The position numbers were made by a program, and so were the translations under genes. The notes under the pieces are model-generated. The model saw only the letters and a list, made by a program, of their open reading frames with translations, did no database searches and was not told the origin of the DNA. From positions 248,001 to 312,000 of the forward strand of contig CALYLX010000008.1 of the NCBI GenBank assembly GCA_944990035.1: a stretch of 64,000 bases of DNA, written 5' to 3'. This DNA comes from Clitopilus passeckerianus (taxonomy: Eukaryota; Basidiomycota; Agaricomycetes; Agaricales; Entolomataceae). Positions 34,059 through 46,751 of the stretch are shown here, one piece after another. Position 1 is the first letter of the stretch. Every line of letters starts with the position of its first letter.

Positions 34059-35941
34059 TCAGATGGTGGATTCCAGGCGTCGTAATGCATCTTGATGGGA
34101 GGCCGAGACAGAGGTACTCCAGGTCCATTCCCAATTTTTCTTCACGTCTTCCCCAAGTGAATGCAGCCGGCCCATGAGCTCTGGGCCGGAAAGACGGTCG
34201 ACGTCGTAGCCAGAGAAGCTGAACTGGTGGCCATTCCACCTTGACCACTTAGCCACGTTGTGTGCGATGGGCCTTCGGACTTCATCGTATACTTGTAGTG
34301 CGAGGTGGAGGTTTGATCGATTGGTGCGCTTGTGACCAAGAACGGTGGAGAGGATAAAAGCATCCTATGACGAGATGTTAGAGTGGTCATAAACACATTG
34401 GACGGAGATGAAATCCCTACCTCGATGGCTTGCCCAGCTCCAGAGCCTTGGTGTGGCATCATTGCATGTGCCTGCCATAAACGTCAATTTTACTCAAATA
34501 GATCAGCTCAGGAGCCACATACCGCGTCTCCAAGCAGAGCTACTCGGCCGCTTACAAAAGACTGCACTGGCTTGACGGTATGGATAGCCCAACGGAGGGG
34601 TTTGTCGACACACTGGAATCGCCGTTGTGAGTAGACGTACTGAGACTCAAGGACAGATTCTTACACTGAGAAGTTGGCGAACTTCGGGCTCCCAATCAGA
34701 GAAGAATGGTGCAAATTCCGAGGTCGCAGTAGGTCCAACCCAAGCTCCAGGGAAAACAGAATTTTCCCTCTGGTGTTCCATGGTGAATGCAACAAAATTT
34801 ATTTTGCGACCGAAGTCAATCGGATAGGCGAGAATGTACTATCGAAATCAAGTTAGCTGCCAAATTCAACTACTGAATTGCTTAGAGCGTCTCACCCCGT
34901 CTTTCCCCAAGTACTGACGATTGGATGCAGGTCAGTGTAAAGATCACATCGAGTAGGGCTGCCAACTTACTTGAGTTGGCTTTCGGAAGGTGGGATGGTT
35001 AGGAGCTTGAGCTTTTAATCGTTCTGCCGGAATCAAGCAACGATATGCATTCTCTCCACTCCATTTGGGGTCAACCGAGGATCGATGTTCAGCAGCCTCG
35101 GATGGCCTGCCTCTTGCTTCTGACATCTGGGCCTTCTCCTCCAAAAGGTTTCTTCGCACCGCGGACTTCAGTCCATCTGCCCCGATGAGTACGTCGCAAG
35201 TAGTCGTTGATCCGTCTTCGAAGAAGACTTCAATGGGTCCTGAACGATGCTGTGTATACGACCGGACGCGCTTGGAGCAATGGGTTCGACATGAAGGGGG
35301 AAGCTTCGAGAGAAGCACTTTTTGGAAGTCGGCGCGGTGAAACGCCATCAAGGTGCCTATACGGGGGCCATGTGAGGAAAGCCCAAGACTTGCCCAAGAG
35401 CTAGTCCGTACCTTTTGTAATCAATTGGTAGAAATCGAGGCCCTCCCTCTGATCGCTCTTCCTGTACCTAAAGGATTTTACTAGTACCAAACCAGTCAGT
35501 CGGTCTTGGGGTTTGCATTTACCGTCAACAACTCACCTGGACCATCGGTCGGTTTCATTTCACAGCAACGAAGTAGGCCCTCCTCTAACCCAAGCTTCTT
35601 GATAATCTCCCACGGACCTATTCAGCAAGATCAGCATGGGGAATTTATCAACAAAATGAGGACTTACGAGGCCATATCCCAATTCCTGCCCCGATTTCAG
35701 CCAGTTGGCTGGCGCCTTCGAAAATCTCAACGTCAATATCCGGGAACTTTGACAACGCCACTGAGAATGATGAGTGAGGGTTAGTAAACCATATTTTCCA
35801 GTAGGTTTACGGACGCACCAGCGGCAGTCAACCCCCCAATTCCAGCTCCACTGCAGCAACACTGTGATCAGGGAATCATCGTCATCGAATGAGAATCTAC
35901 ACATACCAGATAACGACTCTGAACCTATGACTTGAGCCCAT
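34059..35941 (-). CDS. FAD-dependent monooxygenase, salicylate-hydroxylase-like
   Basis: Eleven exons: 35907-35941, 35819-35850, 35668-35760, 35537-35617, 35412-35480, 34971-35356, 34896-34913, 34668-34838, 34523-34612, 34421-34471, 34059-34364; 443 aa. The start gives MGSSHRFRVVICGAGIGGL, the dinucleotide-binding motif at residues 13-18. The DG motif is LIGADGLKSAVR, and the FAD-ribityl GD motif is VALLGDAAHAMMPHQGSGAGQ (about 318-338). This is the class A flavin hydroxylase layout of salicylate and related aromatic hydroxylases, which use NAD(P)H and oxygen. The substrate cannot be read from sequence. Exon 7 is an 18-base micro-exon (YLGKDG). No signal peptide, so intracellular. It may serve breakdown of aromatics. 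Confidence 0.9.
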
Positions 35942-38676
35942 GGTGTCGACAAGAGAAGGGGACGAGGGGAAATATGGAAACCCAGTAAACCGTCATCTGC
36001 TTTATGAATGGAAAAATGCAAATGACACGGTTGGACCGGACAGCCATTTCGGAGAGCAGGGCTATCCAAGCGAGAATCCCTGACGTTGGGTGGGGTTCAG
36101 AAGTGGTTGCCGGAAGGTTACCGTGAGGCTGATAGGGCTGAGCCGAAGGGTCCCACGATTCGGTCGCGTTCATTTCAAGCATGTGTTCGGGCTGGATCCA
36201 ATGACCCTAAGCAGCCCATCTGAACGAATTCTGCAGCGAAGTAGGTTTTAGGTGAACATTTGGGGTCAAATGATCGCTGCGTCGTGCAGGGACACTTCTA
36301 CCAAGCTTCGCAATCGGGATCAAGGGCGAGGCACACGGATTTCTTGTGCTCACCAAAGTCTGATCGCATCTCCGTAAGCTGGGAAGCCTCAGCCAAATTG
36401 AAAACATTGCAGAGTGGTATGGCGTTTGTAGTTCATAAAATGCAAGCGACGTCTGGTGCGTTAGAATGCTATGATAGATGTACGATGTGAAAGGAGAACA
36501 TCACGGTCGCATGCGAATTTCTCGGCCTGGCGGTCGAGATGCGATTAAGCATGCTGCCATGAGGAGGAAAACATTGACATAACAAGTAGTCGCCTGTTCC
36601 TTCATCGATAGGAAGTGCCCGCGTCCAGTTGGCTGCCTTAGGGTACCTAGATCTTTGTGGGGTTCCAAGGATCGCCGCTACCAGTCTGTCCCGCGTAAAC
36701 CGCTGTTAGCTGCGGCAAGGGATCTCTGGCCGGAGAAAGTTTGACGATTGGAAAACCTCGCTGACTAATGCCAATCAGTTCCGACTGTGCCGGCCCTTCG
36801 GCAAGTAACATCCATTTGCGGCCCAGTTTAGTTTGGTGACGCTATCTGAGCGATTCAAGGCCCAGGAGGCGGCAAAAGTCAAGAGAATGTGGGTAAATTC
36901 GGTGTTCTATCAAATATGCTAACCAATTAAGGTTCAGCCTCTGAAGGAAAAGCTGAAGATACCGTCCTTGGGGGCGAATGAGCCGGAAGAATCGCAAGCC
37001 GGCAACTCCGCGAGAGGATATGATTCAACACATCCAATCCCTTATTTCAACAGGGTCTGATTAGAGTGAGCTGCATTTGTGCGAAACAGGTGTGGTGCAG
37101 ACCTACGCAACCCTAGCGTAATCTAGGCAAGACCACCACATTAATTTGCCGGACAGTCGGTTTTCAAGCACTCCTTTCCAAGGAAATAAATGGTCAGGGT
37201 AACACGGACACTGGGTGATCTTCGAAATGGTTCGAGAGCCACCAGATGCCTAACATCGTCTAAAAGATCGTTGGGGCTGGCGGATGGATGGTTGCCTTGA
37301 CTTCGAATGCCACTGACGAAATTAGATGTTCCACTTCAGGGGGGTTGTAAGGGCGGTATGTCTGTAAACAAGCCCAAGCACCCTCCGGCGGTCTTCACAA
37401 GAGGCACCTACGGCGAGGGTCTCCGATATCCCATAGTTCTTATGCCGCCTGGATCGCGTTTAGCTTACGGTACGGAAGCCGCAAGTAGCTCGTAATCCAG
37501 TATACGTCTACATCTGCCCCGAGAGAGGCTTTCCGACACCTGAGAAGCTTGATTACTACAATTCCCCTTCCTCAAGCCATCACCAGCACTCCCTGGCTTG
37601 CTCTTCCACTGCCTCAACTTCCTGTGGTAACAATCAGAATCGAGAAAGGGGGTTAGGTGGTCACAAGCAATGGGTCTTTTAAAAGGATCTTAATGCGGTG
37701 AGTAGCCTTGGGGTTGTATACGGCTCAGCCGCGAATATATCCACTGCCTTATCCCTCGTGCGGCAAGTTCACGCAGAAATTCTGGTCCTTATGATGCAGT
37801 AACTCTAGAATAGGATTTACCGGCGGAGTCGATATTTAACTGCCTCCGAGCACCGTGCAACATGAAAGGTCCTTCCACGATGCCGTCGGCCTATGTAGTC
37901 ACGCACGCTCTCTCATACACGCACCTCGTTCCCATTTTTCTCGCTCATGTAGGCTGAACTTCGAGTCCAGTGCGATTCCTCCGCATATCGCCATGTCATG
38001 CTAATCCATCAAAGCCATGAGTCCCTTTCTTTTCGGACTTCGGTCTCTGATAACTGATTCCTTCTGTCTAACGATGCCAGAAACAGGTAACTCTTCACTG
38101 CAATCACTGATCACCTGCCACTATTAACCTGTGGTTCTCCGGACCCGTTTACTCTACTTATACTGTTATGATGTCTTGTTCATTATGTGCTAAGAACCAC
38201 TGTCATCGAATTGCAGGGAATTGTATTCTCCAAGGAAGATCGATTAAAGCATGAGCTTGACACAGTGTATTACCCGCTCTAATCGCTCCGACTCGGGGTC
38301 TTGGACAACGAAGAGCAACTCCCCCAAACACCCTCGAGACGTCATGAGGCAGGGATGATGTGCGAATGTTCTCAGAATATAAAACACCTTCATCTGGGCG
38401 GAAACAGAGGCTTACGGGCAAGGACCCGCGGAGGAGAGCTGCATTAGCGGATACTCAGTGCCAAATACTCATGGTAGTATTTGTCGATCGGTCTGAAAAA
38501 TCCCCGTGCAGGGAACAACGAAATGAATCATGGGATCATGGGATCGACAACGAAGAAACAACGAAAACATGTCATAACTATGGGAAGTGCATCATAACGT
38601 AAAGTGTAATAAGAACAACACATGCCCTGTCTGTACTCAATACCAAGTTCGCCCATCATTCATACCCTGCGACTTT
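35942..38676. other. 2.7-kb region without a recognisable gene
   Basis: The longest gene-poor stretch of the window. Open frames are short on both strands and none shows a known motif or a plausible splice chain. No terminal repeats, transposase remnants or tRNA-like elements were seen. The last 70 bases are probably the 3' UTR of the NUP53 gene. Confidence 0.5.
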
Positions 38677-40084
38677 TTACCACCCGAAAATGAGATCTGA
38701 CACCTGACCTAGCATGCCCTTGCTGGCAGGCGCAGTCGTACCCAGAACGGGAGCCGATTGTGAATGCTGGATCGCAGGAGCGGAACCACCCCACGCCCTA
38801 GCAGGCTGAGGTTGAGCCACGGGGTCTATGTTCTTCCTGAAAGCGGACGTAGAAGGCGCTAGCCTAATCGGCGTGCCAACGTTATTTGCTGCGGGACCAT
38901 GTGACGGTGTGCTGGGCGTTGGCTGGTCCACCGCCATACCATCTGCATCAGGTTCGTGTGCTTGCGCAGGCGCCTGGGCATGGGGCGAAGGCGAGAACGT
39001 GTTGATTGACGCAGCGTTCTGGCCAAACGTCATCTCAGCCTGGAGCGGGTCCTATAATTGTCGGTTATCAGTATGATGATAGAAGAAGATTGAAGATTAT
39101 TCAAGGAATCGTTCCAGAAGGTGGGACGGAGTATAAGGAAAACACTTACCGCAAACTTGGCTCCAACCATCCAGCTTCCTCCCAGGATTTCGCCGTTCTT
39201 TCTGACGGCGCGCAAGGCATCTGCCGGGTCGTGGTAGCCTATTCTAAAGCAGTTCACAATGTCCGCATTGGTGTCCGGTTCAGTCGCAGAACCCAAGGAT
39301 TTAAAGTATTCAACAGCCGAAGTATATCTATCCACGGGGTAACCGAAGACAACCACGTATATCAGGTGCTGGTTTGTCTGCTGTGGCGTCGAGGAAGCTG
39401 GAGTGCGTTGCTGTCGGCGAGGAAACGTGGAATTTTCTAGTGCAGACGCCTAATGAAAAATAGTTCATCTTTAGTACGTTGTGAGGTGCCACTGGTTACA
39501 ACCGAAAGTTACCTTAGGTTGGAATCGCGTCGAGTTGCTGAAATTTTCGGTGGGTATATCATTGACAGAACTTGTCGGAGGTGCGTCTTCATCAGCCAGC
39601 TTCTGACGTTGTCTGTTAGGGGAAAATGAGTTCGCGTTCACGTTCCAATGTTGTCCTGCATACCTTGAGCTTTTGAACATCGAGTCCATGCCAAACTCAG
39701 ATGTGGAGCCCCTGGAGGCCAACTGGTTGATTTGTGCCTTGGTCTGCACGATTGGGACTTCATCCACGCGTTGGTTGCCTTGGGGTGAATTCTGTGTAGA
39801 ACGAATGAATTCCTAATCCTCCGGTACGAGGCTTGAACTACAAACATTGATCTGGGACGACTGAAAGCATGCTGGTCAGATATAAGCATGTTTTAGCCAA
39901 AAGAAGGGCACCTTACCACGAGATATCCTGATTGGTACTGGCTTCGTGACTGTGAAAGACTGTCGCCAAAAGGTGTTGACAAAGGTCCGCTGGTGCTTGT
40001 GCTTCCCCAAGCATTAGGAGAGTGGTGGTGGCCTGTGGTAGACTGGGACATGCCAGCGACAGTGAATGGAGAGCCAGAGTACAT
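38677..40084 (-). CDS. NUP53: Nucleoporin Nup53/Nup35 with MPPN (RRM-like) domain
   Basis: Six exons: 39917-40084, 39846-39860, 39664-39791, 39513-39612, 39150-39449, 38677-39051; 361 aa. The protein belongs to the inner ring of the nuclear pore, linking other nucleoporins to the nuclear membrane. The MPPN domain starts at about residue 160 with YVVVFGYPVDRYTSAVEYF and runs through IVNCFRIGYHDPADALRAV to WMVGAKFADP. The C-terminus KGMLGQVSDLIFGW fits the amphipathic membrane-binding helix ending in FGW that is typical of Nup53. The N-terminus is Ser/Gly/Asn-rich. Exon 2 is only 15 bases (SSQIN). The last intron (39052-39149, 98 bases) is longer than its neighbours. Confidence 0.92.
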
Positions 40085-41866
40085 GATTACGAATATCGGT
40101 GGTCAACGTTGTAGCCAGTGGGCACAAAAGTTCGAAGACGCGTTGAACGTTGAACACCGTGGCCACTTTGTTTGCTTCTATTTGACTCCAGAGCCGTCGG
40201 CTTCCTCGTTCCGGTCGATCATTTTTTAAAGTCTCCAGTCAGTCGGTGACAGTATCGTCTCCGTCTCCGTGCCAGTGCACACCCTGACTTTCAAAGAGCC
40301 TGGCCCAGTCCTGCGCAGAAGTTTGAGACGAAGCTAGCTGCGTAAATTCGTTTAAACTGCATCTAGGCGATTCAGAAGGATGGCGCAAAGGTGGTTATGC
40401 TATTGGGTTCCATACTTTCATGTCACGGTTACAGTTCAAGTTCTTGCTGGTCATTTGGTACGTGAGATGGTATGCTTTGCATGGTAATGGCGGTAATGAC
40501 TACATGAAACACAAATAATAGCGATATCTTTCCGGTAGTAGAGTGTCGAGAGTACAAGCATTCATGTGGTACAGTAGATGGCTCCCGGGTGTATCACAAC
40601 ACATAATGGTATTTTCACGGAATACAGACGAGAGTATATGTCCAAGTCGCTGCTGTGGATTCCAAAGTTCGCAATGGTTATGGTCCGACACGTGCATAGT
40701 GACCCGAATGACCACGACACATTTTGGCAAGGAGCTACCATCGCTGGTGATGGCTCGCCAGAAAAGGAGCTCGAAGGAAGAACTGCTGTGATGGGGACCT
40801 TCCATACGTTCGAGGCGATTTTGAGCGAAGGCGGGATATATTGCTTGTTGGGGAGCAAGAACGTCGTAGAACGTTTGGAAACTACTGCACTAGTATTTTA
40901 GACCAGGCGCCGTCCGATGATCAGCTGTGTCCGATTTAGTGAGTCCGCAGGTGAGAGGGATGATGATGCCGGCGATGTTTTTTTAGGAAGGGCACGAATT
41001 ATTCGGTGTGCATGGCGAGTAGCAAAGTGCCAGCAGTCCATTATTATGAAGTGCGCGATTGGAATTGTGCTTGCTGCCATGGCGAACATGATTGCAGAAT
41101 TCGGAGAGGTGATGAAGTGCATGGCCAGCTGCCGATTACGCCTAGGGGAAGAACTCTGTCGAACAGTGAACGGTGCGTCGCCGAGAGCCTTCAATATAGC
41201 GTGTATATATATACCAATTGCTGTTCGGGTTAGATGCGACAGCTTGAATTGAATCTGACATATGGGTGTCGGAAATGAAAGAGACTAAAAACCCTCATCC
41301 GTAAGTATGTGGTCCAAATTCTGCGGCGAGTTCAATCGTCCCATGGATCGAGCTTTCTTGAAGGATCCCAGTGAATATCTCAAAGTTGAAGCAAAGAATT
41401 CCGATGCGTAGTAAAGTGCTGACCGCCCCGAACATGATCATGATCTCAAAGTCAATTGGACGCTCAGTCCAGCGACCCTGGACTTCGTGTTTGCCCACAC
41501 TTCGGTTTGCCAATTATGTAACTTTGCCAGGGAAGCTGTAGGCTAGCGTGGAGCCAAATATCAGACAGAATCCAGTGGGCAATTGCAGCTGTAGTTTTCC
41601 TCAAGATTATACGCCTGCCGAGTTGATGTAGCAAAGCCTGAGGCCTGAGGGCTTCTCGCAATTGTTTGCAGTACAGTGTAGCAACGGAGCGGCCAAGGAG
41701 GATGTGCCGACCGAGGCGTTGATCCTGCATCAATCGACCATCGAACCAGTTGGCACGGACCTGGTCGCCGAATTAGTAGTGCAGTTCTCAGGGCCAGTTC
41801 TTGGCTCTTTGTTCATTACCACCAACGCAACCTTACAGAATAACTCCCGTTCGTAGCTCTTCAGAA
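40085..41866. other. Intergenic region with several unexplained open frames
   Basis: 1.8 kb between divergent genes. Between 40500 and 41250 three to four frames on both strands stay open for 250-340 bases, without motifs. None can be supported as a gene. Confidence 0.4.
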
Positions 41867-43378
41867 ATGAATCAGGAATCCGGCTACAAGAATGAACATA
41901 CCCCTATCACCCGAAATGACATTCCCGCTGACATCCTGGAAATCATCCTGTGGGTGATCGCAACTGGCCCCAGCCACGAATTGGAGGACAGAGGCAAAGG
42001 AGTTGTGGCGATTTCTCAAGCCTGCAGAGCATGGAGAAGCGCCGCTCTCCAAGCTCGAGCTGTTTGGGCCAGCGTAATTGACTTTGAGAATCATTCTTTC
42101 CTGTGGATTGAAGAACTCATTCGTCGTTCTGCCCCGGCCCCATTAGATTTCGGGATGGTCGGCTCGCCAGTGTACACCTATCGCAAAGATGTAACATCCA
42201 TATTCGACGATCAATCAGAGGCCAGAGCACGAATTAGGGCAATTAGTCTTCGCGTGGGCGAGCAAGATTGGAAAACTTTCGATCTCCACTTCTGCCAGGA
42301 ATTGCCCCCTCACATCGAATACTTAAACCTCCAAAACCTTGCCCCTTCTTTCCCCATCTTTGTTTACCCCATTTTCATTGAGGGGCGTCAAATCTCATCT
42401 CTTAGATGTCTTCATCTCAGATCAGTTCGTTTTCGCATTACGGATGAAGCGTCCTTCCTCAGTCTGGAAGAGCTCTCCATAGATTACGGATATGATTCAC
42501 AGGTGTACATTCCACAGCTGCCGCTCTCCGAGATGCTACAACTCCTAGAGAAAGCCCCCAACCTACGTTACCTTGCTCTTATGGACTGTATAGTGGCGCC
42601 AACGGAGCCTTACGATCACTTGGCTTCGGTGCAGCTGAACCGCCTCGAGCTCCTATTGATCGATGGCACTGCAGGCGCCTGTCATTCTTTGATGAACAAG
42701 CTTTGCATACCTACCGACTGTGGCTTGATGATTTGCTTCTGTCCTGAGAGTCCATCTTACGAGATCTGGGTGCGGGATTTCATCGAATCGCGATTGCGGT
42801 TGTGGCAGGATGACAGTCCCGATCGTTCATTCCACGCCCGCCATGTCCTTCGAGATGATCTGATCTCCTTCGAAAATATCATCGTGGATAGCACTTGCCA
42901 TTACCGAGATCTTGCCCTGGACATATTCAAGGGGAAATACACTTCGCCAGATCCACCTCTCATGATTCGACTGCGGACAATGTTCACATCCCTCTTCGTC
43001 TCGTTATTCTCTACCTTTCGATTTACTTTTCCAACCACGACGTTCCTCAGACTATGGATCGAGTGGGACCCGCAGGACGACAGTGGCGAGCGAGTATTCG
43101 GGGATCTGGTCCCCGACTTTTGCCAAATGGCCAATCTTCAAACCCTTGAAATACTCAATTCCTCGCACCAATTCCTCTTCCCAATGTTTCAGCAAACCCC
43201 ACCTGATCCAGGCTCGGTGCAGTTACCATCTTTGAAGGTGGTTCGGTTTCTGCCCTTTTCTTCCCTTGCTCCAGATAAGGCCGAACTCAAGGACATTTGT
43301 GCCTTCCTTCGTTGGCGTACAAATCGTGGATTTAGCGTCCCCAATCTTGACCCTCCTGAGTTTTTCTCATATCCATAG
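41867..43378 (+). CDS. F-box protein of the DFG-type family
   Basis: 503 aa from the ATG at 41867; an in-frame ATG at 41801 would add 22 residues. The F-box is NDIPADILEIILWVI...ISQACRAWRSAALQARAVWASVI (about residues 16-65). It is followed by FLWIEELIRRSAPAPLDFG, a block also present in the genes at 50315 and 53641 (PLWVSLLLERSKPHPVDFG). Leucine-rich stretches follow (LSLEELSIDYG, NLRYLALMDC, LQTLEILNSS). The family provides SCF ubiquitin-ligase adaptors and is strongly expanded in Agaricomycetes. The coding region appears to be a single exon. Function beyond the fold cannot be stated. Confidence 0.75.
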   Translation: MNQESGYKNEHTPITRNDIPADILEIILWVIATGPSHELEDRGKGVVAISQACRAWRSAALQARAVWASVIDFENHSFLWIEELIRRSAPAPLDFGMVGSPVYTYRKDVTSIFDDQSEARARIRAISLRVGEQDWKTFDLHFCQELPPHIEYLNLQNLAPSFPIFVYPIFIEGRQISSLRCLHLRSVRFRITDEASFLSLEELSIDYGYDSQVYIPQLPLSEMLQLLEKAPNLRYLALMDCIVAPTEPYDHLASVQLNRLELLLIDGTAGACHSLMNKLCIPTDCGLMICFCPESPSYEIWVRDFIESRLRLWQDDSPDRSFHARHVLRDDLISFENIIVDSTCHYRDLALDIFKGKYTSPDPPLMIRLRTMFTSLFVSLFSTFRFTFPTTTFLRLWIEWDPQDDSGERVFGDLVPDFCQMANLQTLEILNSSHQFLFPMFQQTPPDPGSVQLPSLKVVRFLPFSSLAPDKAELKDICAFLRWRTNRGFSVPNLDPPEFFSYP

Positions 43379-43523
43379 CTTAGCACACATTGCAGGCTCA
43401 TCGGCGGAAGGAAAATGTTTGTATATGAATAGTCAAACATTATTTAGTACTAAAGATATCAGCACCATACGACATTAACTAGATCCAATAAATAACACCA
43501 TCTATTCCTGACTTCTGCATAAC

Positions 43524-46500
43524 CTAAACTGCTGTGACACCAGCCACACACCCCAACAACATCGCATCCACCGTGCCACCCGTATGCCTATCCACCCACC
43601 CATCTAGCTCCTCAAACAACTCCATTGCCATTCCTCCCTGTTCCTTTACCGCCTTCTTCCCCGGCCACATTCCTTTCTCCTGCAGGCCAATGAAGTTGAC
43701 TTGGATGCCTCCATCATTGGCGGGTCCACCACCGGGAGGAAGCTTGATGACAAGGTCGATGCTCCAGGTGTCAATCCCGTAGAACGAGGCTTCTTTAACA
43801 TGGTGACGAGCATATTCGTTAGGTGGATTGTCATCAAGGTTCCACTTCAGGACGTGTGCATCAAATGCAATCACTATAAAACATCCAAACAATCAGTTTC
43901 TCATCCCAGTGCGAAGCGAACACGAAAACCTACCAGTCCAAATAAGCCCCGGATGCCTAATCTCCAGCGTCAAACTCCTAGTCCCAGCCTCCCAATCCTT
44001 CCTATCATTCACCGCCCTAATCTCAAACGCACTCTCCCCCTCCACCGCCCACGGCGACACATAACCAGGGTCCATAGCAAGCGGCACCTTATACGGCGTC
44101 AAAAATGCCGAAAACGGATACACTGGGTCCCAATCCGAATTATAATCATCCATAACCACAGGCCTCAACGCACTCTCCCTCACCCCCTCGTCCCGGGGTG
44201 CAAATTCCCCAACGACATCTCTCACTAGCTCCTCGAACCCCGGTGCGCCGTCCGCGCTGGCGAGATGGAGGTGGTGCTCGTGCGTGGTGACGTTCTCGAG
44301 GTGTAGGACGAACAGCCGCTTCTGGTGCATAGAGTCGAAAGGCGCACGGCGGGCGTAGATGGCGATGAGTAAGGAGGTGAGGAGGGAAGTGAGGAGGATA
44401 CCGCGTTTGAGGGAGGCGGGGCCGAAGCGGTGTAGGAAGGGCGCGGTGAGTTGGAGGGCGAGAGCGCCGATGGCGGAGACGATGGTGGCTATTATGTGGT
44501 CTGCTGGGGCGTCTGCGCCTATGCGGCCGGTCTGGATAGAGGGAAAGAAGAAGATTTTAGGATTGGTTTTGGTGATTGGAGGAAGATAAGAAAACGAACC
44601 AGGGGAACGAACACCTCTAGGACTGGACTCAGGAGGAGCACACCACTAAATGTGGGGAACACCTGTCCAATGGCGTATGTCCATAACGAGATCTTCCTCT
44701 TATCACCCGAGAATAGAGGGTTGAGGAGAAGGGTGACGAAGAGGGGTAAACTGGACATGAAGAACACCGCTGCTGAGCCAACATTGAGGAGCTGGATGAA
44801 CAATGCAAGGAATGATTGCACAACCAGAAGTCCGGAGAAGACAGTGTATTCCGGAACGGGGCCAACAAGGAGCTGGGAGATCATCGCGCCTACACAAGAT
44901 TCAAATCAAGGTCAGTAAGTTTCCCAAAAAGGTGGCAGAAATAAACATACCAAGAATCGCACCGCTCCCATAAAGCGGGACGGGCGAATACTCATCCCTA
45001 AACCAACTCATCGCCTTCCCAAGTCCATGCACCATGATCAACGCAACCACATTGGCCCCAATCACCGCACCCGCCAGCGAGCTCAGCATCACCTTCACCC
45101 CTTGCTTCAAGTCTCCCAAGAGACCATCCTTGGGCGAGGCGTTCACGGAGGCCAGAACCAGCACGGCAGCGAGGAGGACGGAGTACATGATCTTGGCGGT
45201 GGTGAAGGAGTAGATGAAGAAGAAGCCGAGGTAGGAGTAGAAGACTGTTGAGGGGCGGGTGTAAGTTGTTAATGTTGGGATTGGGGACCCCGGGGCGGAG
45301 AGGTATTGAAGGAGGGCGAGGGTGTTTTCACCAAAGTTCTGGTAGATGTAAGTATGAGTGGGGAATGTGGCAGGAGAGGGATTGGACAGACCTGAGCGAC
45401 TCCGGCTTGGATATTCTCCACGAGATCTTTCCGCATGTGGTATAGGTAACTATTGCCAACGACTGCCATCTATATCGCATGTCAGCTGGTGTTGGAAGTC
45501 AGAAACAAATATGGGTGCGTACATCGAGTCCAGTAACGTTCAGGTATTGTTCAAATTGCCGGAAGTCGGTGCTGCATATTCGCTTGCGTCAGCACCTTCA
45601 AGTCAGTAACGGATAAGAAGACTGACTCGGATAAGAGAATTCCAGAGCTGAAAACATCATTGGCAAAAATCGTGCCAAATGGCCTTGGGACGTGCGAGTA
45701 GGCCTCTATCATTTCATGTGATGTAGCCTGGAACAGAATTTCACGACCAGTGCTACCAGCAGCTAGATCAACGCGTCAATATATGCGCAAAGATGAGTTC
45801 GTAAGGGGCATACCTTCAAGGTTCATGACTGCCCTCACAGTCGATGCAATTGGATGCTGAGTTGAGAAGAGATGTGACCCGTCTTGCAAAGATTCTTCCG
45901 CGTGGTTAAACACTGCAGCCAGGTCAGTCCATAGCGTAGGCACAAGAAGCGAAATATACGTACGGAAAACAATCGCATACTTAGGCTCCCAGTCTGGTGT
46001 ATTCACCAACACCCTCATAGCATCCAACATAATGCCCACTGAAATCGCGTCATCCGCAGCACCAGGACTAGGCAACGTGCTATCCAAATGCGCATTGACC
46101 AGAACAGCATGTTCTTTGCCCTCAGGTGTACCGTCCGACACTCGAACGACGATGTTGGTCAGGTTGACGTAGGTCTTGTATAACCGTTTGCCCATCATGT
46201 CAAACCTTTCATAACCCTTCAGTTCCATTCCAAACCAAGTGTTTTGAAAGAGGATAGACCCACCGATGACTGCCAGATCCAACTTGGTGCCATACCTCGC
46301 ACTCCAGCTTCCTGCCCGGCGTCTTTCTTACAACCTCTTCACATTCTTTTTTCGCCTCTTCAGCCTGCTTGAGCATCCATGCATCCGCAAGTGCATGTTC
46401 TTCTGTGCCCACAGTCCGGTATCCAATATCCTCCGACAATACTTTCGCGACATTAAGAATGCGGGCCTCAGATATTTGGGGTAGACCCGTGGTTGGGTTT

Positions 46501-46751
46501 GTTCTGCAAAAACACGGCCAATTTGAATGAGCTCAGTTGACTCCAGGGGAAAAGCAAAGTAGAGCAAGCTTACAGATCAGTAAGCGGCGTCGGCAAAGCT
46601 ACAAACTACCACTGAGCTCTCCATTCGAACCTCACTCCATGACGAAAATAAGCTCACCATGATGCTGCCTCACAGCAACCAACGCACACAACAGCAAAAC
46701 CGGAGAAAGCAACAACAACGAGCTTATAGGCCCTATCTGAGCCTTAGCCAT
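43524..46751 (-). CDS. PFF1: Vacuolar/ER membrane M28 zinc metalloprotease
   Basis: Twelve exons: 46658-46751, 46574-46598, 46264-46503, 45964-46205, 45814-45912, 45627-45762, 45523-45571, 45392-45469, 44951-45338, 44600-44889, 43934-44531, 43524-43873; 862 aa. A hydrophobic N-terminal anchor (ISSLLLLSPVLLLCALVAV) precedes the lumenal peptidase. Zinc-site motifs are VNAHLDSTLPSPGAADDA (first histidine and bridging Asp) and FNHAEES (general-base Glu and metal Glu). Then come several membrane helices (for example GLLVVQSFLALFIQLLNVG, VTLLLNPLF) and a lumenal C-terminal domain. This is the layout of yeast Pff1 and animal ERMP1. Intron 3 (46206-46263) uses a GAAAG acceptor; it is required to read GSHRFDMMGKR. 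Confidence 0.92.

Noticed and set aside
40543..41252. Multiple open frames on both strands
   Set aside because: Up to four frames stay open together, which points to composition rather than a gene; none has a recognisable feature.
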